Notes: generated by a model from the letters alone, not told the origin. A DNA stretch of 64,000 bases from RCC1774 sp050330855 (GCA_050330855.1 JBHJNL010000127.1:3371-67370), one strand, 5' to 3'. Positions 43,306 through 52,149 are shown, counted from the stretch's first letter. Translations and numbers: made by a program.

Positions 43306-44313
43306 ATGGGTCTAAAAGTGGCATTGCGATCGCTTCTCGGTGCTTTCTTGCTTGTGAATGGGGCAACCCCTGCATGGAGTGAGTTGCATCCGATTCCGTT
43401 TACAAGCAAACAACGATGTAACCACAAGCTAGCGGCAGCGAAGGATATCCCCCATGTGTGTTGGCAACACCAGAATGATCAAGCCAAATTGCCAGTGTGG
43501 CGATCTGCTCTTGGGTTTGAGTTTGGGACGCTAACGCGATCGCAATGGCAGCAGCTTCAGCAGACCTATACCCGTTGGCAAAATCGTCGTCTTGCCCCCT
43601 ACGATCCGCAGCGGAGCTATACCCTGATGGATTTTATGCCGCCCCTCATGCAGGCGCTAAATGCCCATCAGTTTCACGTAGAGAAAGTTCCTCTACCGAC
43701 GCCCTTGCCGGAACTGTTGCCTAGCAAAGATGGAGTGGCTAGCGCGATCGCAAACTGCTGGGGAACACTCTATGAGGTTTTAAGAACAGCCCAACACAAC
43801 CAGTCGATGCCCTACACGTTTATGGCGGGGCCACAGCAAATTGAAGCGTGGTTGCAGCAAGCCTCGACGCCAGTGATAGGAGCGGCACAGCCAGGGGATA
43901 TTCTGTTGATTCAGCATCGGCGGGGCGATCTCACCTACCTGGATCATGTTGCCCTTGTCATTGACGATCAGCTCTTCTTTGAAAAAGCAGGTACGGGCGA
44001 TGAGACCCCCTATCGCCTAGTCGATTTAAAGACGCTTCAGCAAAGCTGGCGGCCAGATGTCTTTGCTTTTAAGGTTCGTCGTCCTCTTCAAAATCAAGCT
44101 CTATTGTCACCCCAGAAGCGTTTTGGACTGCATAGCCCAGCGACTTTAAAAGAATTCCCAGAATTAGCGAGAGTGAAGCGATCGCTAGCCGCGCAATTCT
44201 CGGTCGTATGGTTCAAAGAGCGGCATTTGCGATCAGTCTACTTTTACCCAATCCAGCCCATCTTGCTGCAAGAAGTCACACCGGGACGATTTACACTGGT
44301 CCCATCTCCTTGA
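43306..44313 (+). CDS. Exported NlpC/P60-like cysteine peptidase candidate
   Basis: A 335-residue protein with a signal peptide ending near AWS. Its core resembles an NlpC/P60-like papain fold: a nucleophile candidate Cys in ANCWGTLYEV, the strand PGDILLIQHRRGDLTYLDHVALVID with a candidate catalytic His, and a closing FFEKAGTGDETPYR segment. I do not recognise the exact family. It lies 16 bases downstream of the GH84-like gene and is probably in the same operon, which suggests a role with cell-wall or secreted polymers. It converges on moeA with only four bases between stops. Confidence 0.55.
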   Translation: MGLKVALRSLLGAFLLVNGATPAWSELHPIPFTSKQRCNHKLAAAKDIPHVCWQHQNDQAKLPVWRSALGFEFGTLTRSQWQQLQQTYTRWQNRRLAPYDPQRSYTLMDFMPPLMQALNAHQFHVEKVPLPTPLPELLPSKDGVASAIANCWGTLYEVLRTAQHNQSMPYTFMAGPQQIEAWLQQASTPVIGAAQPGDILLIQHRRGDLTYLDHVALVIDDQLFFEKAGTGDETPYRLVDLKTLQQSWRPDVFAFKVRRPLQNQALLSPQKRFGLHSPATLKEFPELARVKRSLAAQFSVVWFKERHLRSVYFYPIQPILLQEVTPGRFTLVPSP

Positions 44314-44317
44314 GTCA

Positions 44318-45547
44318 TTAACAATGGACCTGCATGACCTGTATCAGTTCTCCGGCTTTGATGGTGGGCCTTTCGAGGCTGAGGACGGCTAACCCATTGG
44401 TGTGCGAAAGGTTCATGAGATTGCCTGAACTGTGGCTTCCGCTGGCTAAAGAAAACTTATAGAACCCTTCATTCAAACGGAGTTGGCCCCAAAGATAGGT
44501 CTCTCGCTGTCCGCTGATCTGCAGGTCTTGCTGAGATTTTGCTTGGACAAAGATGGGTCCCCAGTTTTGAGATCGCCCCGATAGTTTCCGCAGCGCAGGT
44601 TGGACGAATCGCCAGAAGCTGACTAGGGCTGAAACAGGGTTGCCGGGTAACCCGAAATACAGGACTGAACGGTGACCACTGGGGACGGCGGCAACGGTTA
44701 AGGGTTTTCCGGGCTTTACGGCAACGGCTCGGACGTGAATCGTGGCTCCTAGTTCGGCCAAGACCTGATCGACAAAATCGTAGTCTCCTACCGAGACACC
44801 GCCAGAGGAAATGACGAAATCGGCATCTAGTGCAGTTTCAATGGCAGCTCTAACGGCGGCTGGAGTATCTTCTACGGTGTCGATTAAGCGGGCTTCCCCC
44901 CCCGACTGTTGGACAAGGGCGGCTAGAGCATAGCGATTAGAGTCAATAATCTGTCCTGGTTTGAGAGGTTGATCGGGGGCCACCAATTCGCTACCGGTGG
45001 ACAGAATCGCCACCACCGGACGCCGATAGACCGGGATTTGAGACCATTGGGCGGTGGCAAGGATCGCAATTTCTGGGGCATTAAGCACTGTCCCTGGAGC
45101 CAATAGCGGTTCACCGGCTTGGTAATAGTCACCTTGATGGCGAACGAAGGCTTGGGGTTGAGGTGCCTGCAGGATCTGCACCTGATGGCCTTGATGTCGG
45201 GTGTTTTCTTGCATGACGACGGTATCGGCACCGGAGGGCATCATGGAGCCGGTAAAGAGGCGGGCGGCTTGACCTGTTTGTATCGTCTGTTGTGGTGCGG
45301 TGCCAGTGGGGATTTCGGTGACGACCTCAAGAATAGCTGGGGTCTCAGGGCTGCAGGTTTGCACATCTGCAAAACGCACGGCGTAGCCATCCATCGCAGA
45401 GTTGTCCCAGTAAGGGAAGTTGCGATCGCTTCTCACTTCTTCGGCCAAGACCCGGTCTACTGCCGTCAATAAATCAACTGTTTCTTGATCGACGATGGGC
45501 TGAACCTGGTCTAGGATGATCGATTCGGCTTGGGCTACTGACAGCAT
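44318..45547 (-). CDS. moeA: Molybdopterin molybdenumtransferase MoeA
   Basis: A 409-residue enzyme that inserts molybdenum into molybdopterin during molybdenum-cofactor synthesis. Family signatures are clear: DRNFPYWDNSAMDGYAVR, GSMMPSGADTVVMQE, ILSTGSELVAPDQPLKPGQI(I/V)DSN, SSGGVSVGDYDFV, KPGKPL and GLPGNPVSALVSFWRFV. The frame is open up to 45634, but relatives start at the MLSVAQAE methionine, so ATG 45547 is taken as the start although its ribosome binding site is poor. No other molybdenum-cofactor gene is in the window. Confidence 0.95.
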   Translation of the reverse strand: MLSVAQAESIILDQVQPIVDQETVDLLTAVDRVLAEEVRSDRNFPYWDNSAMDGYAVRFADVQTCSPETPAILEVVTEIPTGTAPQQTIQTGQAARLFTGSMMPSGADTVVMQENTRHQGHQVQILQAPQPQAFVRHQGDYYQAGEPLLAPGTVLNAPEIAILATAQWSQIPVYRRPVVAILSTGSELVAPDQPLKPGQIIDSNRYALAALVQQSGGEARLIDTVEDTPAAVRAAIETALDADFVISSGGVSVGDYDFVDQVLAELGATIHVRAVAVKPGKPLTVAAVPSGHRSVLYFGLPGNPVSALVSFWRFVQPALRKLSGRSQNWGPIFVQAKSQQDLQISGQRETYLWGQLRLNEGFYKFSLASGSHSSGNLMNLSHTNGLAVLSLERPTIKAGELIQVMQVHC

Positions 45548-45630
45548 AGAGTGACCAGACAATGGACTAAGCTCACTTAAAAATAATACTCTGGGCCGTT
45601 TTCGATAGCCCAAAATGGCGTGCGGATAAA

Positions 45631-46056
45631 TCAATACCTGCGTTTACGCTGGCTCCACTCATCTTTGATAAAAAACGAAAGATGATACAGCTCCACAATG
45701 GCCGCTGCCCCCATTATCAGCACAACTAGCCTGAACCCCCATCTAACATAGTAGGAAAATAAACCAGAGGCCCAAGTAACACTTAGGAGCAAGTAAAGAC
45801 TAGCTCCAGCCAATAGAAGACGGCAGATCACCAGCGATAGAGAGTCTCGTCCAAACCATAGGTTGATAACGAAGTACACCGGCAGGCACAGTATTTTAGG
45901 ATCAATAAACACCATGAATCCCAGAGTTGTTAAACCAATCATCTCTCCACCAAAGCCGAAAAAACCAGAATTGTAGCTCCACGGCACAAAGAGGCTGAGC
46001 ATTAGCGTAAAACAGATCAGAACACGGATTGGCTTTAATGGACGGTAGTTTTGCAT
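45631..46056 (-). CDS. Hypothetical integral membrane protein
   Basis: A 141-residue protein with three to four transmembrane helices (LICFTLMLSLFVPW, LGFMVFI, LLLAGASLYLLLSV, LVVLIMGAAAIVELYHL) and a basic C-terminus (QRKRRY). I do not recognise it. Its start overlaps the end of the 52-residue membrane gene upstream by 22 bases, so the two are probably a translationally coupled pair of membrane proteins. Confidence 0.6.
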   Translation of the reverse strand: MQNYRPLKPIRVLICFTLMLSLFVPWSYNSGFFGFGGEMIGLTTLGFMVFIDPKILCLPVYFVINLWFGRDSLSLVICRLLLAGASLYLLLSVTWASGLFSYYVRWGFRLVVLIMGAAAIVELYHLSFFIKDEWSQRKRRY

Positions 46057-46193
46057 ACTGCTACCCCGATCAGTAATAGCGCATAGTTGATAAGCACAAC
46101 ACTGAAAAAGAGAAGGAGCCGCCTGCCATAGATCTGTAGAGCTTCTTTCAGCGATCGCTCAGTCGGTAGCTGTCCAGATATTTCTCTACTCAT
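46035..46193 (-). CDS. Small 52-residue membrane protein
   Basis: An intact frame read directly from the sequence: it starts MSREISGQLPTERSL, has one transmembrane helix (LLLFFSVVLINYALLLIGVAV) and ends KTTVH. It overlaps the start of the next membrane-protein gene by 22 bases, as in coupled pairs. It has no known family to me. The amphipathic basic stretch before the helix (LKEALQIYGRR) suggests cytoplasmic N-terminus. Confidence 0.5.
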   Translation of the reverse strand: MSREISGQLPTERSLKEALQIYGRRLLLFFSVVLINYALLLIGVAVCKTTVH

Positions 46194-46264
46194 AGCCCTT
46201 CGGCCTGCCCAAAAGATTTATAGTGGAATATGAACGAACGTTACTAATGCACAGGAGTATCCCC

Positions 46265-46378
46265 GTGGTCGAGCCTCTATTGTCTGGTATTGTACTGGGT
46301 CTCATTCCCATCACCCTTGCCGGGTTATTTGTTGCGGCTTGGCAGCAGTACAAGCGCGGAGATGAGTTGGGTCTGTAG
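46265..46378 (+). CDS. petG: Cytochrome b6f complex subunit V (PetG)
   Basis: A 37-residue single-helix protein, the small PetG subunit that stabilises the cytochrome b6f complex in thylakoid membranes. The sequence begins VEPLLSGIVLGLIPITLAG and continues LFVAAWQQYKRGDELGL, matching PetG closely in length and pattern. It starts at GTG with an AGGAG ribosome binding site eight bases upstream (ACAGGAGTATCCCC). It is transcribed divergently from the small membrane-protein pair and converges on rsmD. Confidence 0.95.
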   Translation: MVEPLLSGIVLGLIPITLAGLFVAAWQQYKRGDELGL

Positions 46379-46393
46379 GTTTAACTGAGACTA

Positions 46394-46945
46394 TTATCGA
46401 GTTCCCTCATTGTTGTCCCAGCGATAAAACGTCACTGCACTGTTGCCATAGAGTTTAGTTCGCTGGGCCATCATACCTTTTATTTTTAAGGGCAGCTCCT
46501 GTTTGGGATTATGCTCTGCGCCAATCTCTCCGTCAGAGGTGAGAAGAGAGTGGGTTGCGATCGCATCCAAAACCCCTGCATAAATCCCACCGTCATAGGG
46601 CGGGTCAAAGTAAATCAGATCAAAGGATTGCTTTAGCTTCGGCAATCGTTGGATGACATTGCCCCGCAATACTTTCCAGGTTTGGTCAGGCGTTGCTAAG
46701 CGCTGCCAGTTCTCTTGAATGACCGCGCAAGCCTGCCCCGATTGCTCAATCCCCATCACTAAATTGGCTCCGCGACACAGGGCTTCGGCCCCCATCGACC
46801 CGCTGCCGCAACAGAGATCGAGCCAGCGACAGCCCTCCACTCGACTGCGCCAGATCTCAAAGACAGCCTCTCGCACCCGTGATGTGGTGGGGCGGGTCAA
46901 CGGCCCCGATACCGTCTTGATTTTGCGATTGCCATAGATTCGCAC
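46394..46945 (-). CDS. rsmD: 16S rRNA (guanine(966)-N2)-methyltransferase RsmD
   Basis: A 183-residue SAM-dependent methyltransferase that modifies G966 of 16S rRNA. It has the RsmD opening MRIYGNRKIKT and RPTTSRVREAVFEIW, the SAM-binding LDLCCGSGSMGAEALCRGA and the catalytic DPPY motif in IYFDPPYDGG. The length is usual for the family. It is followed 12 bases upstream (on the minus strand) by a glycine-zipper protein gene and may be co-transcribed with it and hisH. Confidence 0.93.
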   Translation of the reverse strand: MRIYGNRKIKTVSGPLTRPTTSRVREAVFEIWRSRVEGCRWLDLCCGSGSMGAEALCRGANLVMGIEQSGQACAVIQENWQRLATPDQTWKVLRGNVIQRLPKLKQSFDLIYFDPPYDGGIYAGVLDAIATHSLLTSDGEIGAEHNPKQELPLKIKGMMAQRTKLYGNSAVTFYRWDNNEGTR

Positions 46946-46957
46946 CGCGACTTGCCC

Positions 46958-47482
46958 CTAGCTCTCCGGCTCCACGTAACCTTGAATATTCTCTATCTCA
47001 AACTGGCGCAAAATATCGGTGGCTTTATAGGTCAAGGTGTCAGCCCCCTGAACCACAATCAGATATTTCCCGGCATCGAGGCGATTACGGTAGAGCAGGG
47101 CATCGCCCCCGCCCACCAACAGGCCGACGCCACCCCCGACGAAAAAACCGCCAGAGGCTCCAAACAGGGCACCAACTAAGCCCCCTAAAATATGACTGAC
47201 GGTGGGGTAAGCCCACGGGAACATCTCGGCTCCCGTGGCTAAATGAAAGGTAGACCCCAGAATAAATCCAAAGGGCACTAATACGTAAATCATTCCCAGC
47301 GCTTGCTTTTGGGCGGGTTCATTGGGGTTAATAAAGCCAAACTCATCGGCGCTCTTATATCCTCTGCCCAAGATAGACATTTGCTCTAAGGGGACTTGGG
47401 CATCTTCTAGAGCTGTGTAGGCGGCCTCGGCCTGAATGCGGTCGGGAAGGACAGCAATGAGATAATTATTTTGGGTGCTCAT
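46958..47482 (-). CDS. Glycine-zipper membrane protein, general-stress-like
   Basis: A 174-residue protein with an N-terminal alpha/beta region resembling general stress protein 17M-type or DUF1269-like folds (YLIAVLPDRIQAEAAYTALEDAQVP), then two glycine-rich hydrophobic segments (ILGGLVGALFGASGGFFVGGG and following) and a C-terminal ACT-like strand region (GKYLIVVQGADTLTYKA). It probably lies on or in a membrane. The function is unknown. It is transcribed between rsmD and hisH on the same strand. Confidence 0.65.
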   Translation of the reverse strand: MSTQNNYLIAVLPDRIQAEAAYTALEDAQVPLEQMSILGRGYKSADEFGFINPNEPAQKQALGMIYVLVPFGFILGSTFHLATGAEMFPWAYPTVSHILGGLVGALFGASGGFFVGGGVGLLVGGGDALLYRNRLDAGKYLIVVQGADTLTYKATDILRQFEIENIQGYVEPES

Positions 47483-47518
47483 GAAGAGGGGATGTGCGTA
47501 ATAGGTGTGGACTCTTGC

Positions 47519-48157
47519 CTAGGCTGGGACTTGAGTGGTCGTTCGGACTTGTTCAACAAAGTTGGCTAAAAGCTGGAGGCCAGCGGTGGACGATTTTTCA
47601 GGGTGAAACTGAACGGCGAATAGGTTGTCGCGGCAGATGGCAGCGGTGACCGTTTGACTGCCGTGGGTCGTGGTGGCGGCGCGAATACTAGGGTCCACCG
47701 GATCAACGTAATAAGAGTGGACAAAATAGACCCAGGGCTGCAGGGGTAGCTTCTCCCAGAGAGGGAGCTGTTGCGTGTAGTCCAGTTGATTCCAGCCCAT
47801 GTGGGGGATGGTGATGCCGGGTTCGGGTTGGAAGTGCTTGACGGTGCCCGGAATAACGCCCAGACCTTCTTCGCTGCCTTCTTCGCTGCCGTCGAAGAGA
47901 ATTTGCAGCCCCAGGCAAATGCCCAGGAAAGGTTTGCCGCTGGCGATGATGTCTTTGATTACGGGGATGAGGTGTCGCGATCGCAACTGCTCCATAGCCG
48001 GGTCGAAGGCCCCCACACCTGGAAGAACCACAGCATCAGCCTGTTCTAGATCTTGGGAGCGATCGGTAACGGTGGTTTGGGCACCGGCCTGCTGCAGCCC
48101 TTTGCAGGCCGAGTGGAGATTGCCCATGTCGTAATCAATGACGGCGATATTGACCAT
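47519..48157 (-). CDS. hisH: Imidazole glycerol phosphate synthase subunit HisH
   Basis: A 212-residue class-I glutamine amidotransferase that supplies ammonia to HisF in histidine synthesis. It has the start IAVIDYDMGNLHSACKGL, the nucleophile Cys in PFLGICLGLQILFDGSEEG and the His-Glu of VQFHPEKS. A small in-frame repeat encodes SEEGSEEG at the usual SEE site. No other his gene is nearby, as is usual in cyanobacteria, where the pathway genes are scattered. Confidence 0.95.
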   Translation of the reverse strand: MVNIAVIDYDMGNLHSACKGLQQAGAQTTVTDRSQDLEQADAVVLPGVGAFDPAMEQLRSRHLIPVIKDIIASGKPFLGICLGLQILFDGSEEGSEEGLGVIPGTVKHFQPEPGITIPHMGWNQLDYTQQLPLWEKLPLQPWVYFVHSYYVDPVDPSIRAATTTHGSQTVTAAICRDNLFAVQFHPEKSSTAGLQLLANFVEQVRTTTQVPA

Positions 48158-48286
48158 GCTTTTTCCTGAGATGCGATCGAAAGGGATAAATCATCCTCCT
48201 TAACTGTATACCGCAGGGCATTAACTCGCTGTTGTACTCAGGCTTCTCGCCGAGACAAAAAGCTCCAAATGAATGACCCAAGGCCA

Positions 48287-50992
48287 TCACGATGTGCGAA
48301 GGGGATACTGATGTTGAACCCATTCCTCTGCGGCCCTTTTATCTTTAAGCACACCGTCAATGGTGGCTGCCCACAGCGCGTCTAGGATGCGTTTAAACTG
48401 CTTTCCGGGCTGATACCCTAGACGGATCAGATCTGCGCCATTGAGTAGGGGCTTCAACTGAGACCAATGGTTGAGGTAAGTCCAGATATCGCGCCTGAGA
48501 GCCAGTTCTCTTCGAGCTGCTAGGTGCAGCAACAGCGGTAGCTCTTGTCGCTGTAGGGTTTGGGCAACGGTGCTGGGTTGCCAATGGGTTGGCGCAATCT
48601 CCTGTAACTGTTGCTCCATCGCGACCAGTCGTTGCGGTCTGAGTTGCGATTGCTCTGGCAGGTGCAGTGTAACGGCGACCTGAGTCGCCTGCTCTGCAGG
48701 CAGTTCTAGCAAGAGATGCTCTACCAAGAGTTGCCAGCTAGAGATAGCCTTCGCGTTGGGATCAAATTGCAAATGCCATCGCAGTAAGACACGGGCTTGT
48801 TTCCACCATTCTGGGGAAATCGTCAATTGCGAATGGAGGCACTGGAGTGCGCCGAGATCGCTTAACAGCTTGAGTGCGGTCTGCCAGTAACCCGTTTTGA
48901 AGATGTATTTGAGTTCATTCTGCAAGCGGGCCTGCAGAGCAGGGGTTTTAGAGTTTTTCCCCTGGGTTTGTTGATAGATGCCACTTGCGATCGCATTGCG
49001 AATATAAATTTGCGTTTGCGCCTCAATCTCAAACCCTAAACGAGTCGCAAACCTTACTGCTCTGAAGATGCGGGTCGGGTCTTCGATAAAGCTATTGGGA
49101 TGCAGAACTCGGATCTGACGTTGCTCTAGATCTTCTAAACCACCAAAAAAGTCTAGCAGTTCGCCGCCCTGGCGCTGTCGCTGGAGATGGGGTGTGAGTC
49201 GAACGGCAAGGGCATTAATCGTAAAATCGCGCCGGTATAGGTCTTGGCGAATGGAGCTAGCCGTCACCTCTGGATTTGCGGCCGGATAGGGATAAAACTC
49301 GCTGCGGGCCGTGGCAATATCCACCGCAAAGGATCCCAAAGTCGGATCCTGATGCCAGATCAGGGCGGCGGTTTGAAACTCGCCATAGATTTGGAGCTGT
49401 GCCTCTGGATAGGTTTGATGCAGCAACTGGGCTAAGGCGGCTCCTTCGCTAGCGCCGGTGTGGACGCCGTCAACCACCAGATCAAATTCCTGAAGCTGGG
49501 GCGGAGACTCAGCCACCAGTAAATCTCGCACCGCACCGCCCACGAGGTAAAGTTGCCAGCCCTGCTGTTCAGCAAATTGCGCGGCTTTTGTTAAAACCGA
49601 CTGCAGGAGCGGCGATAGCAACGTACGGAGTCGATCTTGCATAGACATACGCACGACGGCATGTTGAGACAAAGATTCAGGTTGATGGAGCTGGTGGAGC
49701 TGACGCAGCATATCGGTGCGAGTCACCATGCCCACGAGCTGTCCCTGATCAAGGACCGGGAGACGCCCCACATCGTAGGTAACCATCAGCCGTTCAATCT
49801 CGGGCAGGGGCGTGTCTGCCGTGATGGTCCGCACGGGAGCCTTCATATATCCCTTCGTGGGGGCGTGCCCCAAGCCATGGTGGAGGGCTAAATCTAAATC
49901 TCGACGAGAAATAATTCCCACAAGCTGATCTTGCTCATTGAGCACCGATAGACCGGAATGACCATAGCGCAGCAAAATGCGGCGAGCTTGATCAATGGTG
50001 GTGTGGGGGCGAATCGTCCGTACCGGAGATGACATTAGATCGGCGGCGGTGGGGGGCTGGGGAACCTGAGCTACCAGTTCGGTCATCAGTTGATCCATGA
50101 CCGCCTGTGGCGAAGCGGTTTTCAGCGTGGCCGCCGCTGCCCTTGGATGCCCACCGCCCCCCAGGGGGCTAAGCAGTGTATTGAGATTGAGACCCTGCAG
50201 TCGGCTCCGCCCAATCAGGTTAAGGCGATCTTGCTCTGATTTTTGGGTTCGATAGGCATTCCCTAGCAAAAGGCCGTCACTTTCACTGAGCATCATCAAC
50301 TGAGAGGCAAGGCTCGATAGGCCCGGTACATAGTGAGCGGTATGCAGCAAGACCCGTGAGATCCGATAGCCATGAATGGTTTGAGTCTCTAACCCCTCTA
50401 AAGCCTGCCCTAATAGTTCCTGCAACTCAGACGAGAAACCGCGATCGGTGTAGCTTGCGATCGCCTGCTGTGTCGCCCCTTGGGCCATCAGCCAAGCCAG
50501 TGCGATCGCATCCCGAGGCGTGGCTCGATCATAGGTGAGGGATCCGGTATCCACATGAATGCCGAGGGCCATCACCGTGGCATCGGCCACCGATATTTGC
50601 GTGCCCTGGGCCTGCAGCTTCTCCACCAAAATTGTGGTGGTGGCTCCCACGGCCTCCAGCTCCCGATGCTGGGCAGGGATATCGCAGTCTGCCTGCAGGT
50701 GATGGTCATAAATGGTGACTGGAATCCCCTCAATGTCTAGCCATTCCCCGGCTTTATCCAAGAGAGTACGCTGCTGTACATCAACAATGGTAAGGGATCT
50801 CAATGCCTCAGCACTCACCGATCGCCGTTCAATGAGTGGATACTCATCGCGGTAGAGTGCCAAGAAATCTCGCACCGCTGGGTGAGCGCCCCCACACAAC
50901 ACAATGCGCGTTCCAGGCCGGAGGCGAGCGACCCCCACCGCAGCTCCCAACGTATCAAAATCAGCCGTTCGATGACATAAAACGATATCCAT
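48287..50992 (-). CDS. DHH-CBS-tRNA nucleotidyltransferase fusion (A-adding type)
   Basis: A 901-residue fusion. Residues 1-300 form a DHH-type phosphoesterase/bifunctional oligoribonuclease domain (CHRTADFDTLGAAVGVA, then DHHLQADCD). Residues 310-430 hold two CBS domains (MSSPVRTIRPHTTIDQARRIL and the second copy). The rest is a class-II polyA-polymerase/tRNA nucleotidyltransferase head, with YLVGGAVRDLLV, DLVVDG and RRDFTINALAV, plus an RNA-binding tail. Cyanobacteria split CCA addition between CC-adding and A-adding enzymes; this architecture fits the A-adding enzyme. Assignment to A-addition rather than CC-addition is inferred from the architecture. Confidence 0.88.
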   Translation of the reverse strand: MDIVLCHRTADFDTLGAAVGVARLRPGTRIVLCGGAHPAVRDFLALYRDEYPLIERRSVSAEALRSLTIVDVQQRTLLDKAGEWLDIEGIPVTIYDHHLQADCDIPAQHRELEAVGATTTILVEKLQAQGTQISVADATVMALGIHVDTGSLTYDRATPRDAIALAWLMAQGATQQAIASYTDRGFSSELQELLGQALEGLETQTIHGYRISRVLLHTAHYVPGLSSLASQLMMLSESDGLLLGNAYRTQKSEQDRLNLIGRSRLQGLNLNTLLSPLGGGGHPRAAAATLKTASPQAVMDQLMTELVAQVPQPPTAADLMSSPVRTIRPHTTIDQARRILLRYGHSGLSVLNEQDQLVGIISRRDLDLALHHGLGHAPTKGYMKAPVRTITADTPLPEIERLMVTYDVGRLPVLDQGQLVGMVTRTDMLRQLHQLHQPESLSQHAVVRMSMQDRLRTLLSPLLQSVLTKAAQFAEQQGWQLYLVGGAVRDLLVAESPPQLQEFDLVVDGVHTGASEGAALAQLLHQTYPEAQLQIYGEFQTAALIWHQDPTLGSFAVDIATARSEFYPYPAANPEVTASSIRQDLYRRDFTINALAVRLTPHLQRQRQGGELLDFFGGLEDLEQRQIRVLHPNSFIEDPTRIFRAVRFATRLGFEIEAQTQIYIRNAIASGIYQQTQGKNSKTPALQARLQNELKYIFKTGYWQTALKLLSDLGALQCLHSQLTISPEWWKQARVLLRWHLQFDPNAKAISSWQLLVEHLLLELPAEQATQVAVTLHLPEQSQLRPQRLVAMEQQLQEIAPTHWQPSTVAQTLQRQELPLLLHLAARRELALRRDIWTYLNHWSQLKPLLNGADLIRLGYQPGKQFKRILDALWAATIDGVLKDKRAAEEWVQHQYPLRTS

Positions 50993-51148
50993 TCCTTAGT
51001 CCTTGTCCCTCCTTACTCCCCCAATAGAGGGAACCCTTTTGAGGTATGATCATTTCGAGTAATCTGCAGGCACACTCAGTCGCCGCACGCAATCTTTACC
51101 TCTACTGAAAATTTAAATCGTTTTTTACCGATTGATTGGGAGAGAATC

Positions 51149-51337
51149 ATGACAATAGCCTTTCAATTTCTGCTCTACTTCTTTGTTCTAGTCAGCTCAA
51201 TCATGGCTGTAGGTGTGCCCGTAGTTTACGCCACTGTTGATGATTCAGCACAGGTACGGAGATTTATTGGAGCTGGCTCTACGGCTTGGTTTGTTCTGTT
51301 AGTTCTCGTCACAATCACCACATTTGTGGTGGTGTAG
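51149..51337 (+). CDS. psbZ: Photosystem II reaction centre protein Z
   Basis: A 62-residue protein with two transmembrane helices, the PsbZ (Ycf9) subunit of photosystem II. It reads MTIAFQFLLYFFVLVSSIMA, then PVVYATVDDS and ends TTFVVV, matching the family length and pattern. A GGGAGAG ribosome binding site precedes the ATG, and a possible -10 box TATGAT lies at 51045. It is followed by a terminator and by ribH, a gene order I recall as common in cyanobacteria. Confidence 0.96.
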   Translation: MTIAFQFLLYFFVLVSSIMAVGVPVVYATVDDSAQVRRFIGAGSTAWFVLLVLVTITTFVVV

Positions 51338-51358
51338 TCCCGCTCCTCTCTTCAAGCT

Positions 51359-51411
51359 GCCCCATCCTGGTTTACGCGAAACCTCGCGACGACCGATGGG
51401 GCATTTTAATT
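51359..51411 (+). terminator. Hairpin terminator after psbZ
   Basis: GCCCCATC and GATGGGGC form an eight-pair stem around a 28-base loop that itself contains a short GCG-CGC hairpin, followed by ATTTTAATTT. It separates psbZ from ribH. Confidence 0.65.
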
Positions 51412-51440
51412 TCTGAGTACCGCTAGCTTGTTTTTGTTTG

Positions 51441-52022
51441 ATGGCAACCTTTGAAGGAACCTTTACCCAAACCTCGACGTTCCGATTCGCAATCGTTGTG
51501 GGTCGGTTCAATGACTTAGTGACAACTAAGCTCTTGGCCGGGTGTCAGGATTGCCTGCAGCGTCACGGCATTGATATCAGTCCCAATAGTCCGCAGCTTG
51601 ACTATGCATGGGTGCCGGGTTGTTTTGAGATTCCTTTGGTCGCACGACAGTTGGTACTCTCTAATCGCTATGATGCCGTAATCTGTTTAGGAGCCGTCAT
51701 CCGAGGGCAAACCCCACACTTTGACTACGTTGCCGGGGAAGTTGCCAAGGGCATTGCTGCGACCGGGCTTCAGACCGGGGTTCCGATTATCTTTGGTGTG
51801 CTGACGGTGGATACGATGCAGCAGGCACTGGAGCGCTCTGGTATTAAAAGCAATCTAGGGTGGGAGTATGCCATGAACGCCCTAGAAATGGTTAGTTTGA
51901 TGCAAAGCATCAGGCAGGGACCACAGCAGTCTCCCAATTCCTTTGCTGATTCTAGGGGGGGTGCCCTGCCATCAGCCAACCCTCTGACACCCGAAGTTGC
52001 CGTTGATTCGCTAGAATCATAA
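51441..52022 (+). CDS. ribH: 6,7-dimethyl-8-ribityllumazine synthase
   Basis: A 193-residue riboflavin-pathway enzyme that condenses a ribityl-pyrimidinedione with dihydroxybutanone phosphate. Family signatures: AIVVGRFNDLVTTKLLAG, WVPGCFEIPLVARQL, ICLGAVIRGQTPHFDYVAGEVAKGI and PIIFGVLTVDTMQQALERSG. ATG 51441 immediately follows an in-frame TTG and is taken as the start. The C-terminus from about residue 160 extends past the usual end in a Ser/Pro-rich tail, as in many cyanobacterial RibH proteins. Confidence 0.95.
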   Translation: MATFEGTFTQTSTFRFAIVVGRFNDLVTTKLLAGCQDCLQRHGIDISPNSPQLDYAWVPGCFEIPLVARQLVLSNRYDAVICLGAVIRGQTPHFDYVAGEVAKGIAATGLQTGVPIIFGVLTVDTMQQALERSGIKSNLGWEYAMNALEMVSLMQSIRQGPQQSPNSFADSRGGALPSANPLTPEVAVDSLES

Positions 52023-52077
52023 TCTAAGGCATTGACAGAGCGTCGCCTTATCTGCCAATCTAGTAAAGCATTAATTT

Positions 52078-52149
52078 GCGGGTATAGCTCAGTGGTAGAG
52101 CGTCACCTTGCCAAGGTGAATGTCGCGCGTTCGAATCGCGTTACCCGCT
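52078..52149 (+). tRNA. tRNA-Gly (GCC anticodon)
   Basis: A 72-base cloverleaf: acceptor GCGGGTA pairs with TACCCGC, D arm GCTC...GAGC, anticodon stem TCACC/GGTGA with loop TTGCCAA, and T arm GCGCG/CGCGT around TTCGAAT. The anticodon GCC reads glycine codons GGC/GGT. No CCA is encoded, as in most cyanobacterial tRNAs, which fits the nucleotidyltransferase gene nearby. Confidence 0.98.

Noticed and set aside
47860..47900. Repeat CTTCTTCGCTGC in hisH taken for a CRISPR or tandem array
   Set aside because: It only encodes a duplicated SEEG at the family's usual SEE position; two copies, no spacers.
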